Counted from the first letter of the stretch, positions 24,109 to 35,579 are shown. The stretch: DNA of 64,000 bases from Magnolia sinica (GCF_029962835.1 NC_080583.1:67875158-67939157), one strand, 5' to 3'. The notes: generated by a model from the sequence alone, not told the origin. Numbers and translations are program-made.

Positions 24109-26137
24109 TTGCTCACATTGCTTTCAAAGCAACAAGTCATTCAAAGTGGTACCTAGACGGTGGATGCTCCGGGCATATGACGGGTGACAAAGCTTTATTC
24201 ACCGATCTGAAAGATATGGCTGTGGGTCGATCACATTTGGTGATGGTAACAGCAAGATTATAGGCCAAGGTGCGGTTCAACTTTTTAATCTTCCTGCGTT
24301 TAAAAATGTTTTATACGTTGAAGGTCTAAAGCACAACTTGCTTTGTATATCACAAATATGTGATAATAACCATAATGTTCGGTTTTCTAATCAAAGCTGT
24401 GAGATATTAAATAATAAGGGTTCTGTAATATTAACTGGACGTAGAACGTCTGAAAATTGCTATATTATTAGTGAATCCAGCTCATCTAATCAAACATGTT
24501 ACATGGTCCATACGGACGAGACTGATTTATGGCACAAACGTCTTGGACATGTACATTATCGAAATTTATATAGATTGAGCAAACGAGAACTTGTAAGAGG
24601 TTTATCCAAACTTCAGAAATTAGATAAAATATGTGGTGAGTGCCAGATAGGCAAACAAATAAGGAACTCACACAAAAAGGTGAATTCAAATACCACATCA
24701 AGACCACTCGAACTTCTCCACATGGATCTGATAGGACCTACCAGAACAGAAAGTCGTGGTGGGAAAAAATATATCCTGGTAATAGTTGATGACTTTACCA
24801 GATTCACTTGGGTAGTCTTCTTAAGGGATAAATCTGAAACCCTTGAAGAAGTAAGAAAAGTTTTCAAAAGGATTCAAACTGAAAAATCTTCTCAAATCAG
24901 TAAAATTCGTAGTGATCATGGATCTGAATTTGAGAATAGCAATTTTGAGAAGTTCTGTACCGACCAAGGAATATTACATGAATTCTCTGCTCCCAAAACT
25001 CCACAACAAAATGGAATTGTTGAAAGAAAGAATAGGGTGCTTCAAGAAATGGCTAATGTCATGTTGAATAGCATGAAGCTCTCTAAAAATTTTTGGGCTG
25101 AAGCAGTCAACACAGCTTGCTATATTATTAACCGAGTCTACACTAGAAAAGATAATAATAAAACGACTTACGAATTGTGGTTCAATAAAAAGCCTACAGT
25201 TAAATACTTTCGAGTTTTTGGCAGCAAGTGCTATATTTTACGTGATCGTGAAAATTTGGAAAAGTTCGATACGAAGAGTGATGAAGGTATTTTTCTAGGA
25301 TATTCTTTAAACAGTCGAGCTTATAGGGTCCTGAACAAAAGGACTGGTGTGATTCAAGAATCCATTAATGTTGTCATTGATGATCATTTAAACACACCAA
25401 CTTCTAATTTAGATAATGATGAAGTACTAATCATTGATAAACCCGATACTTCATCAAATCAGACTTCTGAGTTGAGGACTATTAAAGATCATCCAACCAC
25501 ACAAATTCTTGGAAACCCTCTCACCGGTGTTCGCACCCGTAGACAACTTGAGGATATATGTAATTATGTATGTTTTACATCCCAAATTGAACCATCTAAC
25601 GTAAAAGAAGCTCTGGCTGATGAGAACTGGATTGTTACGATGCAAGATGAACTCAACCAATTCATAAGAAATGATGTTTGGTATCTCGTACGAAGACCTA
25701 AAGATAAACACATCATTGGAACAAAATGGATTTTCAAAAATAAGTCTGACGAATGTGGAAATATAATTAGAAACAAGGCTAGACTAGTGGTACAAGGTTA
25801 TACTCAAATTGAAGGGATTGATTTCGATGAAACCTTTGCACCAGTAGCACGTCTTGAATCTATCAGACTATTTATATCCATTGCATGTTTTAGAAAGATA
25901 AAGATCTATCAGATGGATGTGAAAAGTGCTTTTCTAAATGGCGATTTACATGAAGAAGTCTATGTTGAACAACCAATGGGATTTGAAGATTCCAAAAATA
26001 CTGATCATGTATATCGGCTTAAAAAGGCACTTTATGGATTAAAACAAGCACCTAGGGCATGGTATGAGAAACTAACGAAATTTCTTTTAAGTCATAATTT
26101 TCAAATGGGATCAGTTGATAAAACTCTGTTTTGTTAA
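24109..26137 (+). pseudogene. Degenerate protease, integrase and N-terminal reverse transcriptase
   Basis: Protease begins about 24110 in a different frame from gag. Its active-site triplet reads D-G-G at about 24156 (WYLDGGCSGHMTG) where D-S-G or D-T-G is expected, so it is likely dead. A one-base shift follows near 24220. From 24338 the frame is open for 599 codons. It contains the GAG-pre-integrase zinc-binding region (HKRLGHVH ... CGECQIGK), the integrase core with D-D-E spacing ([27 protein letters not shown]), the linker, and the first half of reverse transcriptase ([25 protein letters not shown]). The frame is lost at about 26130 and continues in the next entry. Confidence 0.92.
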
Positions 26138-27109
26138 AAAACATAATGATCATATCTTAATGGTACAGATTTATGTTGATGATATCATTTATGGATCAAC
26201 TTGTACTAACTTGACTACTGAGTTTGCAGATTTGATGAAATCACAGTTTGAAATGAGCATGGTTGGGGAATTGACTTATTTCCTTGGATTGCAAGTAAAG
26301 CAACAATCTGAAGGAATATTCATTTCTCAATCTAAGTATGCCTTGAATCTAATCAAGAGATTTGGATTTGAGAATGGCAAGAATTTCGATACTCCTATGA
26401 GTACTACCCTGAAACTATCAAAAGACTCTAATGGTAAAAATGTTGACTCAAAACTTTATCGGAGTATGATTGGTAGTTTGTTATATTTAACTGCTAGTAG
26501 ACCTGATATTTCTCTAAGTGTTGGTATTTGCGCAAGATATCAATCTGATCCAAAAGAATCTCACTTGATTGCTGTCAAGCGAATTATTAGATATGTCGCA
26601 AGTACTGTAAATCTAGGTCTCTGGTATCCTCATGAAACCAATGTCCAATTAGCTGGGTACTCGGATGCTGACTGGGCTGGTAATCTAGATGATAGAAAAT
26701 CAACCAGTGGTGGTTGTTTTTACATTGGAAATTGTCTAGTTTCCTGGTTTAGTAAGAAACAAAATTCTATATCACTTTCAACAACTGAAGCTAAATAGCT
26801 GGTAATGCGTGTACACGACTTGTTTGGATGCAACGAATGCTAAGTGATTATGGAATTAAACATGATTCTATGTTATTACATTGTGATAATTCCAGTGCGA
26901 TAAATATTTCAAAAAATCCTATTCAGCATTCTCGTACTAAGCATATTGACATTAGATTTCATTATATAAGGGAATTAGTAGAAGAAAAAGTTATATCTCT
27001 AGAATATATTCCTACTGAAGATCAACGAGCTGACATTTTCACAAAACCTCTTGATAAAAGCAGGTTCAAAAAGATGAAATTTGATCTTGGCATGTGCATT
27101 TTAAATTGA
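26115..27109 (+). pseudogene. Degenerate reverse transcriptase (C-terminal part) and RNase H
   Basis: One frame carries the catalytic YVDD of reverse transcriptase (26172-26183) through the RT connection and the first RNase H motif (YSDADWAG) to a stop at 26796, where the family normally reads EAEY. A further shift restores the frame at 26828 for the rest of RNase H (CDNSSAI, HIDIRFHYIRE, TKPLD), ending at 27109. The enzyme would copy genomic RNA into cDNA inside virus-like particles. The sequence wording in RNase H is typical of the Sirevirus lineage. Confidence 0.92.
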
Positions 27110-27205
27110 TAATTTATGCCTTCTTGTATAATATTGTATATATTTGCTAGATTAAATTTCAATTTTTGTGTAAATTGCAAGAAAATTGAATTTTGGGGGT
27201 TTATA

Positions 27206-27290
27206 ACCAGTCGTGAGTATACACGACCGGTCGTCCTACGACCGGTCGTAGACACCAGTCGTGGAACACGGGTTTCACTTATATTTGGAG
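27206..27290 (+). promoter_or_regulatory. Internal palindrome array upstream of the 3' ORF
   Basis: Four copies of the LTR-type motif (ACCAGTCGTG, CGACCGGTCG twice, ACCAGTCGTGG) lie at 27206-27264, outside either LTR. A weak TATA-like CTTATATTT follows at about 27278. The first plausible ATG of the 3' ORF is at 27556. By analogy with the LTR layout this could be an internal promoter; that is inference only. Confidence 0.5.
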
Positions 27291-27555
27291 ATTTTTCACT
27301 TTCTTCCTCATTTCTTTTTCTTCTCCTTGGAGCCGAACTTCCACTCGTCGAACCCATCCTTCAAATCCTTCAAGGTTAGTGTTCCAAATCCTCTTTTTCT
27401 TGCATATTTGTGTCAAGATTGCTTCCTTTTCTCTCTTGAAGCTTTCTATTTTGAAAATCATTGAGATTTGGGGTTTAGATTTTGAAAATCTGTTTTGAGC
27501 AAACCCACTTCTCAATCCTTTGCAACTTCCTATTCTCTTGAAATCCTTGTTGCAA

Positions 27556-28684
27556 ATGGCTTCTAGAGGTAGAAAAACTACTTCACGTGGTCCATCTTCT
27601 TCCTCCAGATCGACCGCTATCTCTAAGCGTCATCTTCTTGTTCCTAATGATGATTCATCATATGTTAAGGACATTAGATCTCGTAATGTTATCGTTGAAC
27701 ATCCTGTTGATGTCAATCACATTGCACCTTTTGACATCCTTCCTATGCTTGAAGCTGTAGGTTGGGTTAACTTATTGCATTGGGGTGGGCCTGCATACCG
27801 GTCCATTGTCCAATCCATGTTTACATGTATCAGTGCTTTTTCACATGATAATTTAACTTTTCAAATTTCTACTAGAGAAGGACCTTTTGACGTTGATCGT
27901 CATTTAATTTCAGCCCTTATGAACATTCCTGTGAATGATGAGGGTATTCCTATCCATAATTTAACTGATAAACCCTCAATGTCTGAAAAACGCATGCTAA
28001 CTAGAGACTTATGCAACATGGATGTTCAATGGACTCAAAAAGGGAATGCGCTCCCCCAAGGTATTTGTTACCCAAATACAGAATTCTCCACAGAATCTTT
28101 GTGTCTAATCTGTATCCTCGTTCGGGTAATAAATCTGATTTAACTTCGTTTATGGTTCGTGTTATCCATGCTATCTCCAATGGTACTCAGATTTGTTTGC
28201 CATCCTTAATCTGTCATTTCATTATTCAGTTTCGACTCCATCCTGGTCATAGTGACATTCCTTTTGCCTATTTTATGACCGTATTGGCTACTCATATGTT
28301 AGTCGATATGCCTATTGATGAAGCACCAATCCATCATCGATCTTCAACAATACAAATATCAATAAGATGAAGTTGGATCTGCTTCGAACAAGGTAGTGGT
28401 GGTGGTGGTGGTCTGATCAAGGTGGTGTTGACATTAATATGGATGACATTTTTGAGGAACTGGATTCGAATCTAATGATCCAGATTTTGTACCATCGGAT
28501 TTGATGCACGTCGAGTGCATTGGAAGGTAAAGTTGAGAAGAATAATGTTAAGTTGGAGAACATGTCTGTGGCTCATGATGTGCAATTCAAATACATGCGC
28601 AAATATCTTAGGCGCTTGAACAAAGGCATGCACCAACTTGATCCTTCTATTCCTGCTCCTTCATCAAGTTCTAGTTCTGACTAG
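27556..28684 (+). pseudogene. Env-position 3' ORF of the Sirevirus-like element
   Basis: From ATG 27556 the frame encodes a basic serine-rich start (MASRGRKTTSRG) then a conserved-looking globular region to 28143. After one shift near 28070 the second frame continues to 28370. A third, more decayed stretch reaches the stop at 28682-28684 after a serine-rich tail. The pattern of the middle part (FDVDRHLISALMNIP, then TSFMVRVIHAISNG) resembles the plant-specific 'putative plant transposon protein' domain (PF20167 type) that often accompanies retroelements. Its place between RNase H and the purine tract is where Sireviruses carry their env-like gene. I see no convincing signal peptide or fusion motif, so an envelope role is not supported. 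Function unknown. Confidence 0.6.
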
Positions 28685-28929
28685 TTTTTATGAGACTTTT
28701 TCGTCTGTAATAACTTTATTACTTAGCACTTATTTGCTTGGCTATGAGTTGGATTCTATTAATGTTTTATGCTGGATATTTGTTCTTAATGTAATATTTA
28801 TGCTGGATATATGTGATGCTATCTTGAGTATCTCTATGTAGCTCTGAATATTTCTTTTGCTATACTCTCTTACTTCCTCATGTTTCCTCTCATGACTTTC
28901 TTTATTTAGTTCTCCTTTGTCATATTGTG

Positions 28930-29115
28930 ACAATAAGGGAGAGAATGTTTTGTTCTTAATGTGTTTGTGAGGGGAGTAACTGTGGTTATGTTACCCAGGG
29001 GGAGTTAGGGGGAATATATGTTTGATCTTGAATATATGGTTCTCTTTAACCAGTTGTTTTACTTTATGTTTATCTTGGTTATGTGTTTTGTCACTAATTT
29101 GACAAAGGGGGAGAG
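28930..29115 (+). promoter_or_regulatory. Multiple polypurine tracts before the 3' LTR
   Basis: AAAGGGGGAGAG at about 29104-29115 directly abuts the 3' LTR and is the plus-strand primer tract. Related purine runs lie upstream: AAGGGAGAGAA at about 28933, GTGAGGGGAG at about 28967 and CAGGGGGAGTTAGGGGGAA at about 28998. Repeated purine tracts are a reported Sirevirus feature. Confidence 0.75.
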
Positions 29116-31085
29116 TGTAAGTACTATAGTTTATATCCCTGTTTGTTGTCAAATTTGTGGTGCCAAAATCACTGTTTTGTTATATATAACCTGCTTAAGT
29201 GAAGCTCTCTCAAGGATCAACATTCATGACTCCATGACCAAGCTAAGCTCACAACAAGCAAAGCTCACAGGACAAGACTCAAGCTGCAAGACTTCAAGAA
29301 GAGTTCAAGGCAGTTTGTACACTTTCAAGATTGAGCTACTTCAAGGTTTAATCTACATCAAGACTTCAAGGCTCATACTTCAAGGTCTCTTGTTCATAAT
29401 GTTTCAATGTCCATACTTCATGATTGAGGTTTGATTGACCATAGGTTGACCTTAGAAGTAGGTCATTTTGGATATATAAGTCGAATGTTATTTTACATGT
29501 GATTGGTTTGTTCTTCGACCAGTCTTAGGTCTTCTTCGACTAGTCCTAGACTTGCTTCCACCAGTCTAAGAAATTCCTCAACCAGTCGTGAGTTTGTTAC
29601 ATATTCCAGAAAAAATCTGTTATCCTTCGACTAGTCCTGGAATTTATTCGACCAGTCGTAGGAACAGTGTCGACTGATCTTTGACCAGTCGTACAATCTA
29701 CGACTCGAAGTCCGGTGAAGGTTTACAGGTTCTTCGACCGATCGAAGGAAACCTACGACCAGTCGTAGGAGACCTACGACCAGTCGGAGAACGGTCAAAG
29801 TATATCCCGCCGGATTTTTCAAATATTTGTAGATGGCTTCGACTAGTCGAAGAGCACTCTAGACCAGTCGAAGACCCGATCTTCTCACCTATAAATAGTG
29901 CACGAATCTCAGAAGAAATCATCGATTTAATTATAGTATTAAAGCCAATCTTCGTCGAACTTCTGAGAGATAATTCTGTGCTCCATTTAAGCTAAGTGTG
30001 CTTATTTAATATCTTCTTTCCTTAGCTTTATTTAATTGATTTTGTTTCTGCTATTCCAATCTGATTTGATAAGAGGAATTGTTATTCCCTTTCTTTGGAA
30101 TCAAAATCAATTAAGGCAAGCCCTATTTGGTTTAATTTAAAATCTATTAGAATTAGAACCATTGTAATCAAGTACTGGACATTGAACTTGGACATTCAAT
30201 CATCTACTTTGATTTGGTTCTACCGGACTGCTACAACGAAGGAGATATTCAGGTATTTTACATATTGTAAATTCCTTTCTATTATTTTGGTTTCTTTCAA
30301 GATTTGCCAGAAAAATCTTGTTATATTGGTTATCTGAGGAGAGCCAAAAAAACTCAGAAGTGGGGTTTTTTTTAATTGTGTAAGCCCACATACAAAGATA
30401 CAATTGTAAGGATTTTGGGTGAACCTGGGAAAACCTTTTTTTAGTGAACACTAATATCCCCTGTGTGAGGATATTAGGAGTGGAGTAGCTTTTTGTGTGG
30501 CTGTTGTATAACAGTTGGTGAACACACAGGCGAACCACTATAAACCCTTGTGTTGTGGTTGATTGTTTTATTCTTCTAATTTTTTATTCTTCTTTTGTGG
30601 GATGTATGTATAGTGGTGAATGTTGTAATCATTTAATTCAAGCTTTGTGAGAATGTTGTAATAGTTTAGAATTTATTTTCTGCTATTCCTTTATCGCTTG
30701 ATTTTCAATTTCATTTGAAAGTTGTTCCAGCAAGGTTGCCCTGCCATTTTTATGGTGTATGGCTGTCCCTAGAACAATACATTTTTAATTACAAGTTATT
30801 TCAATTCAGTTTGTATTTAATTCTGTATTCCTCTTCGATTTGAGACTTGATACAAAGACCTTTCTAGAAATAAGGTTGTCCTACCATAAACTCTGTTTTT
30901 GGTGTAAGGTTGTCCTTAGAACAACGTTTGTATCAACCTCTCAAGATCTGAATTTTGAGGTCATTTTAATTTACTGCATTGTTATTCACTTTGGCTATCA
31001 TATTCTTTATTATTCCGCTGTTATAAGTTTTTATTTGGCATTGTCCTATTCACCCCCTTCTAGGACATATAGCTTGGCCTTTTCA
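29116..31085 (+). repeat. 3' LTR of the Sirevirus-like element
   Basis: Starts TGTAAGTACTATAG after the purine tract and ends GGCCTTTTCA, about 1970 bp. It is colinear with the 5' LTR, with scattered substitutions and small indels, including a diverged segment near 29715-29750. TATAAATA is at 29890. Confidence 0.95.
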
Positions 31086-31413
31086 ATGTGGGACCCACCA
31101 TTTAGATGGACGGTGTGTGTGAAACACATATATTCAACATGGTGGGGTCCCACTGCATGGTTGGTGCAGATAAAACCCATAAATCATGGTAGTCAATCCA
31201 TTCCTACACTTTCTGTGGTGTAGTCAACTTGAACTTTGGATGTGCCTATTTTTGGGATCATGCGTTAGAATGATATAGAAAAGTTGATGAACGGTGTATA
31301 TGTAACACATAAATCATGGTGAGCCCAAAGAAGCGCCACACGTTAAAAGTTGGGTGGTGTATTGAGTAAAAGGAGAAAATAAATTTTTAAAAAAAGTTTA
31401 TGGAGCGCATTCT
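31086..31413. repeat. Foldback-family fragment
   Basis: Contains gatggacggtgtg, catggtggggtcccac and the inner ttctgtggtgtagtc hinge in the usual order. The Tork-like element inserted at its right side; the fragment's flank resumes after 40573. Confidence 0.65.
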
Positions 31414-32141
31414 GATGGGGATTTCTCCTCATGGCTCAACCGGTCGAGAGCTTCACTCGACCGGTCGAGGGTGCTGGTCGACCAGTCGAGGACTGGCTCG
31501 ACTCAAACTCCAGCGAGTTTGGTTTAATTTTTTCCGAGGTGCTCGACCAGTCGGGGGAGGTGCTCGACCAGTCGAGTAGGCCGCTCGACCGGTCAAGAAC
31601 CCTGCTCGACGAGTCGAGATTATGCAGATTTGAGTCCGGATCTTGGACGAACTGCGGAAATTTGAGGCGGTTTCGCAAAAGGTGTGAAAGGTAGTTGCAT
31701 AAACTATAAATAGGGGTGCTTAGGGCTTTTCTAGGTAATGCAAGAGGGTTTTTTAAAGGTTTTCACGACTAAGGTGAGAGAGAGAGAGAGAAAAGAAAGA
31801 GAGGAAGCTTGTGGAAAGGAGTCGACATCTCAGCGCTTCTACATCCTTGTGATTGATGAGATCTCTCCGTTTTCTTTTTATTCACTTATTGTTTATCCAC
31901 TCCTACGTGAGTGAAGAAGGTTTGATCCAAGCGTGTGTTTGTGATCGGTTGTAACGTTCTACTTCATAGTGGATTGTTGCTCTGGACTAGGTCCCATAGT
32001 TTTTACCTCTTTGAGGGCTTTCTACGTAAAATCTCTTGTCGTATGGTTTATACTTTGATTTATTTCATTGCTTTATTATCCCATAATTCTAGTGTTTTTT
32101 GAGAGGCTAGATCCTAAGGTTTTGTGCAACGGCCCCCAACA
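31414..32141 (+). repeat. 5' LTR of the Tork-like element
   Basis: From TGATGGGG to CCCCCAACA. About seven CGACC(A/G)GTCGAG motifs lie at 31438-31620, upstream of TATAAATA at 31705-31712. A GA-run at about 31771 is shared with the 3' LTR. Confidence 0.93.
31438..31712 (+). promoter_or_regulatory. LTR palindrome array and TATA box (Tork-like)
   Basis: About seven near-palindromic motifs (CGACCGGTCGAG and variants) precede TATAAATA. Between them lies CTCGACTCAAACTCCAGCGA, which matches the Sirevirus LTR stretch at about 20934 (TCGACTCGAAGTCCAGCGA) at most positions. The repeated cassette is present again at about 39870-40035 in the 3' LTR, with TATAAATA at about 40118. Confidence 0.7.
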
Positions 32142-32144
32142 AAG

Positions 32145-32157
32145 TGGTATTAGAGCT
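32145..32157 (+). promoter_or_regulatory. Primer binding site, initiator Met-tRNA (one base changed)
   Basis: TGGTATTAGAGCT, three bases after the LTR. It differs from the standard TGGTATCAGAGC by one C-to-T change. Confidence 0.88.
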
Positions 32158-32192
32158 AGGTTCATTGAACGGAGTGGGATTAGTTCTGAATT

Positions 32193-33567
32193 ATGGAAGG
32201 TGGCTCATCAAGGATGATTAGTCTCAATGGTTCTAACTAGACCATATGGAAGGCTAAGATGAAGGATTTGCTTTATTGCAAGGACTTGTATTATCCAATT
32301 TAAGGCATATCAGCAAAGTCAAAGGATATAACAAATGACGATTGGAAGAAATTGGACCGGAAAGTGATGGGGTTTATTAGACAATGGCTGGACGATTCCT
32401 TATTCCACCAAGTGTCCATAGAGACCTCAGCCGCGAGCCTATGGACTGTATGAGAGGAAGACAGTCGGTAATAAGATTTTTCTGATAAAACGACTTGTGA
32501 ATCTCAAGTTCAAAGATGCTGGTTCTTTAGCTGAGCACATGAATGAAGTCGGCAATATAGTGAACTAGCTCTCCGCTTTGAAGATGGTCCTGGATGATGA
32601 ATTGCAGGCTTTGCTATTGCTTAGTTCATTGCCTGACAGTTGAGAGACATTGGCGGTGTCTCTAAGTAACTCTGCGCCAGACGGAAAGATATTCATGGAA
32701 TATGTAACCAGTTGTCTCTTTAATGAGGAGACAAGGAGGAAGTCTCAGGGGTCTACTTAGCAAGAGGCCCTTGTGACACAGGAATGGAGGAGAGGAAAGA
32801 ACAGAAAGGGTGGGAAGGCCGGAGATAAATCAAGAGGCAAGTCGAGTACCAGGAAGGATGTTGAATGCTGGAATTGTGGCAAGAAAGGCCACTACAAGCA
32901 TGAATGTCATAAGAAGAAGAATGACAAGAAAGGAAAAGGAAAGGAGAAGGAAGATGAATCAGATTCCACTGCGGTCGCTTCAGATGGCGATGTTGTAGTT
33001 ATTCTTTCAGCAGATCATGATGTTTGTCTCACGGCTACGAGTCAGGACACCGACTGGGTGATAGACTCGGGAGCCTCGTTTCATGCGACTCCACGCAGAG
33101 ATTTCTTCACAAGCTATAGGTCAGGTGACTTTGGGACCGTGAAGATGAAAAATTCTAGCATATCGAAGATCGTAGGGGTTGATGATATTTGTGTGAAGAC
33201 CGATGTGGGCTGCACATTGATTCTCAGGGATGTGAGATATATCCTAGACCCTCACCTCAACTTGATATCGATGGGAAGGTTGGATGATGATGGTTATGAA
33301 AGCCGATTTGTTGGTGGGTGTTGGAAGCTCATCAAGGGTTCATTGATCGCGGGCAGAGGAAAGAAGTGTTGCACCCTTTACAAGGCAAGTGTCAGTGTGT
33401 GCAAGGGTGGGTTGAACGCAGTGGAAGATTTAGCTATTGACATGTGGCACAGGCGTCTAGGCCACATGAGTGAAAAAGGGCTTCAGCTACTAGCAAAGAA
33501 GCAGATCCTTCCAGACGTGACAGGTATACCTCTCAAAACCTGTATTGATTGTTTATCAGGGAAATAG
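32193..33567 (+). pseudogene. Degenerate gag, protease and pre-integrase (Tork-like)
   Basis: The presumed start is the ATG at 32193. Several stops precede the open segment at 32773-33567. That segment contains a basic region, a CCHC zinc knuckle (CWNCGKKGHYKHEC) at about 32870, the protease site D-S-G (WVIDSGASFHATP) at about 33065, and the pre-integrase H-x-x-x-H / C-x-x-C region (MWHRRLGHMS ... CIDCLSGK). Protease active-site residues are intact here. The stop at 33565 interrupts the run into integrase. Confidence 0.9.
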
Positions 33568-34546
33568 CATAGAGTTTCATTTGTAAAATCTGCTTCTCAT
33601 ATTAATAAAGTGCATGCATTAGATTTGGTTTCTTTTGATGTTTTTGGTCCTATGTGGACAAAAACCTTGTGTGGGGTATTGTATTTTGTCACTTTTATAG
33701 ATGATGCATCTAAGAGAGTTTGGGTTTATGCTTTGAAATCCAAGGACGAGATCTTTGGTGTGTTTAAATTATTTCATGCTATGGTAGAGAGAGATATGTA
33801 GATCATTGAAGTGCATCCGCACTGACAATGGTGGTGAATACATTGGTGACTTTCATGAGTATTGTAAGTCCCTGGGTATACGGCATGAACAGACGGTTCC
33901 CAAGACCCCCTAGCATAATGGTGTAGCTGAGCGAATGAATCGCACCATTGTAGAGAGAATCAGATGCATGTTATCCCATGCGAAGTTGCCCAAGATGTTC
34001 TGGGGAGAAGCAATGCACACGATAGTGTATTTGATAAACAGGTCTCCATCAGCCCCATTGAATGGAGAAGTACCTGAGAAGGTGTGGACTGGACAGGATC
34101 CATCGTACAGTCATCTCAGGGTGTTTGGATGCAGGGCATCCGTTCACGTACCAAAGGACGAGAGGTCCAAGCTCGATATGAAGATCAGGCAGTGTGTGTT
34201 CTTGGGGTACGGTAATGAAAAGTTCGGTTACTGATTGTGAGATCCGACTAAGAAAAAGCTCATCAAGAGCAGAAATGTGGTATTCTTTCAAGATTAGTGT
34301 ATAGAAGACATTGGTAAGCCAGAGAAGAACCAGTCTAGTTCAGGTGAGCTAGAGGATATGGATCTGGTTATTCCTCTCGTGGTGCCTAATGACGGGGGAG
34401 TACAGCAAGGTGCAGAGGACGAGGAAGTTCCTATAGAAGATGGACCGAGGGAGCAGCCCCCACTTGATCCACCTATTGAGCCACAGGTGAGGAGGTCATT
34501 CAAGGATAAATAGTCATCTAAGAGGTACTCACCGCATGAGTACATT
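33568..34546 (+). pseudogene. Degenerate integrase core and linker (Tork-like)
   Basis: Integrase fragments are in shifting frames: SFDVFGPM at about 33628, RTDNGGEY at about 33818 (with a stop or shift between them at 33799) and the QHNGVAERMNRTI-like region at about 33910, where the expected glutamine codon is TAG. The open frame 33935-34234 covers the integrase C-terminal part (FWGEAMHTIVYLINRSP, HLRVFGC). 34235-34546 is an acidic linker with further stops. Confidence 0.88.
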
Positions 34547-35010
34547 ATGCTCACTAATCGGGAAGAGCCAGAAGATTATTCTGAAGCCCTAGTCGACGAG
34601 CATAAGGGGGAGTGGTTGAAAGCTATGCAAGAGGAGATGGAATCTTTACATAAGAACCACACCTATGATATGGTGAAATTGCCTAAGGGCAAGAAAGCTT
34701 TGAGCAACAAGTGGGTATTCAGAAACAAGGTTGAGCAGAAGAATTCGCAGACGAGGTTCAAGGCTTGACTTGTGGTGAAAGGGTTTGATTAGAGGAAATG
34801 TATAGACTTCGAGGAGATATTCTCACCAGTGGTGAAGATGACATCCATATAGGTGTTGCTTGGGTTGGCGGCTAGCATGGATTTAGAGATAGAGCAGTTA
34901 GATGTTAAAACTGCCTTCCTCCATAGTAACCTGAAAGAAGAGATCTACATACACCAACCAGAGGGGTTCGAAGTCAAGGGTAAAGAGCATATGGTGTGTA
35001 GGCTAAGGAA
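34547..35010 (+). pseudogene. N-terminal reverse transcriptase (Tork-like), cut by insertion
   Basis: Reads EALVDEHKGEWLKAMQEEM through SNKWVFRNK, then stops at 34766 and 34848, then LDVKTAFLHSNLKEEIY. The frame runs into the codons CGC-like/CTA-AGG-AAG at 35002-35010, where the nested LTR sequence begins. It continues at 38710. Confidence 0.9.
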
Positions 35011-35579
35011 GTGTAAGATCCGTATCCTAAACCGTACCATTCCTTAGGCTTTCGCGATCTTTCGGTCGAATTTTGGCAACCTTCGACCCTTAATCGACAT
35101 TTGCGCGCAACCTCGTCACATGCCATCAACTTGAATCGACTCAAACCGATACTTATACCCTTGCGATGCGCCGTAGTTTCGTATGCCACGTCTGCGCGCC
35201 GATCCGATACTCGGCCAGGAGATGTGGGCTAGCATTCAATGCGATAAAAACGCCGCGTGTGAGAATTTCGAGAGAATCTCTACAATATGTCACATCAATC
35301 AATCAACCAATCAATCCCATCATGTCAAGTACACATCACCTCTCACCCTTCCCCAAGCAACCCCTAAAGTCAAAAGTTTCTTACAAGCCCATACCCCTTC
35401 TTACACAATCTACCACAAAAATCAAAAAAGCTTCTTACACATCCATGACCCACCACATCCATCCAAACTCCATCTCCTCTATTCGGATCGAAGGTAAGGA
35501 GCAAAGGAAGCCAAGGGAGTAAGAAGAAGATGGTGGGTGATCTTGGATCTCCACTCCTTTTTTTTCTTTGTGATATAAA

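Larger units (their letters stand above)
20350..31085 (+). mobile_element. Sirevirus-like Ty1/copia retrotransposon with extra 3' ORF
   Basis: The complete element is about 10.7 kb: 5' LTR, initiator-Met-tRNA primer site, degenerate gag-protease-integrase-RT-RNase H, a further ORF between RNase H and the 3' LTR, purine tracts, and the 3' LTR. The domain order (integrase before reverse transcriptase) defines Ty1/copia. The long LTRs, clustered palindromes upstream of TATA, several purine tracts and the extra ORF point to the Sirevirus/Maximus lineage. Multiple stops and frameshifts make it non-autonomous now. The two LTRs differ at many positions, so the insertion is not recent. The five bases outside the LTRs (ATCTC and ATGTG) do not match. 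Confidence 0.9.
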
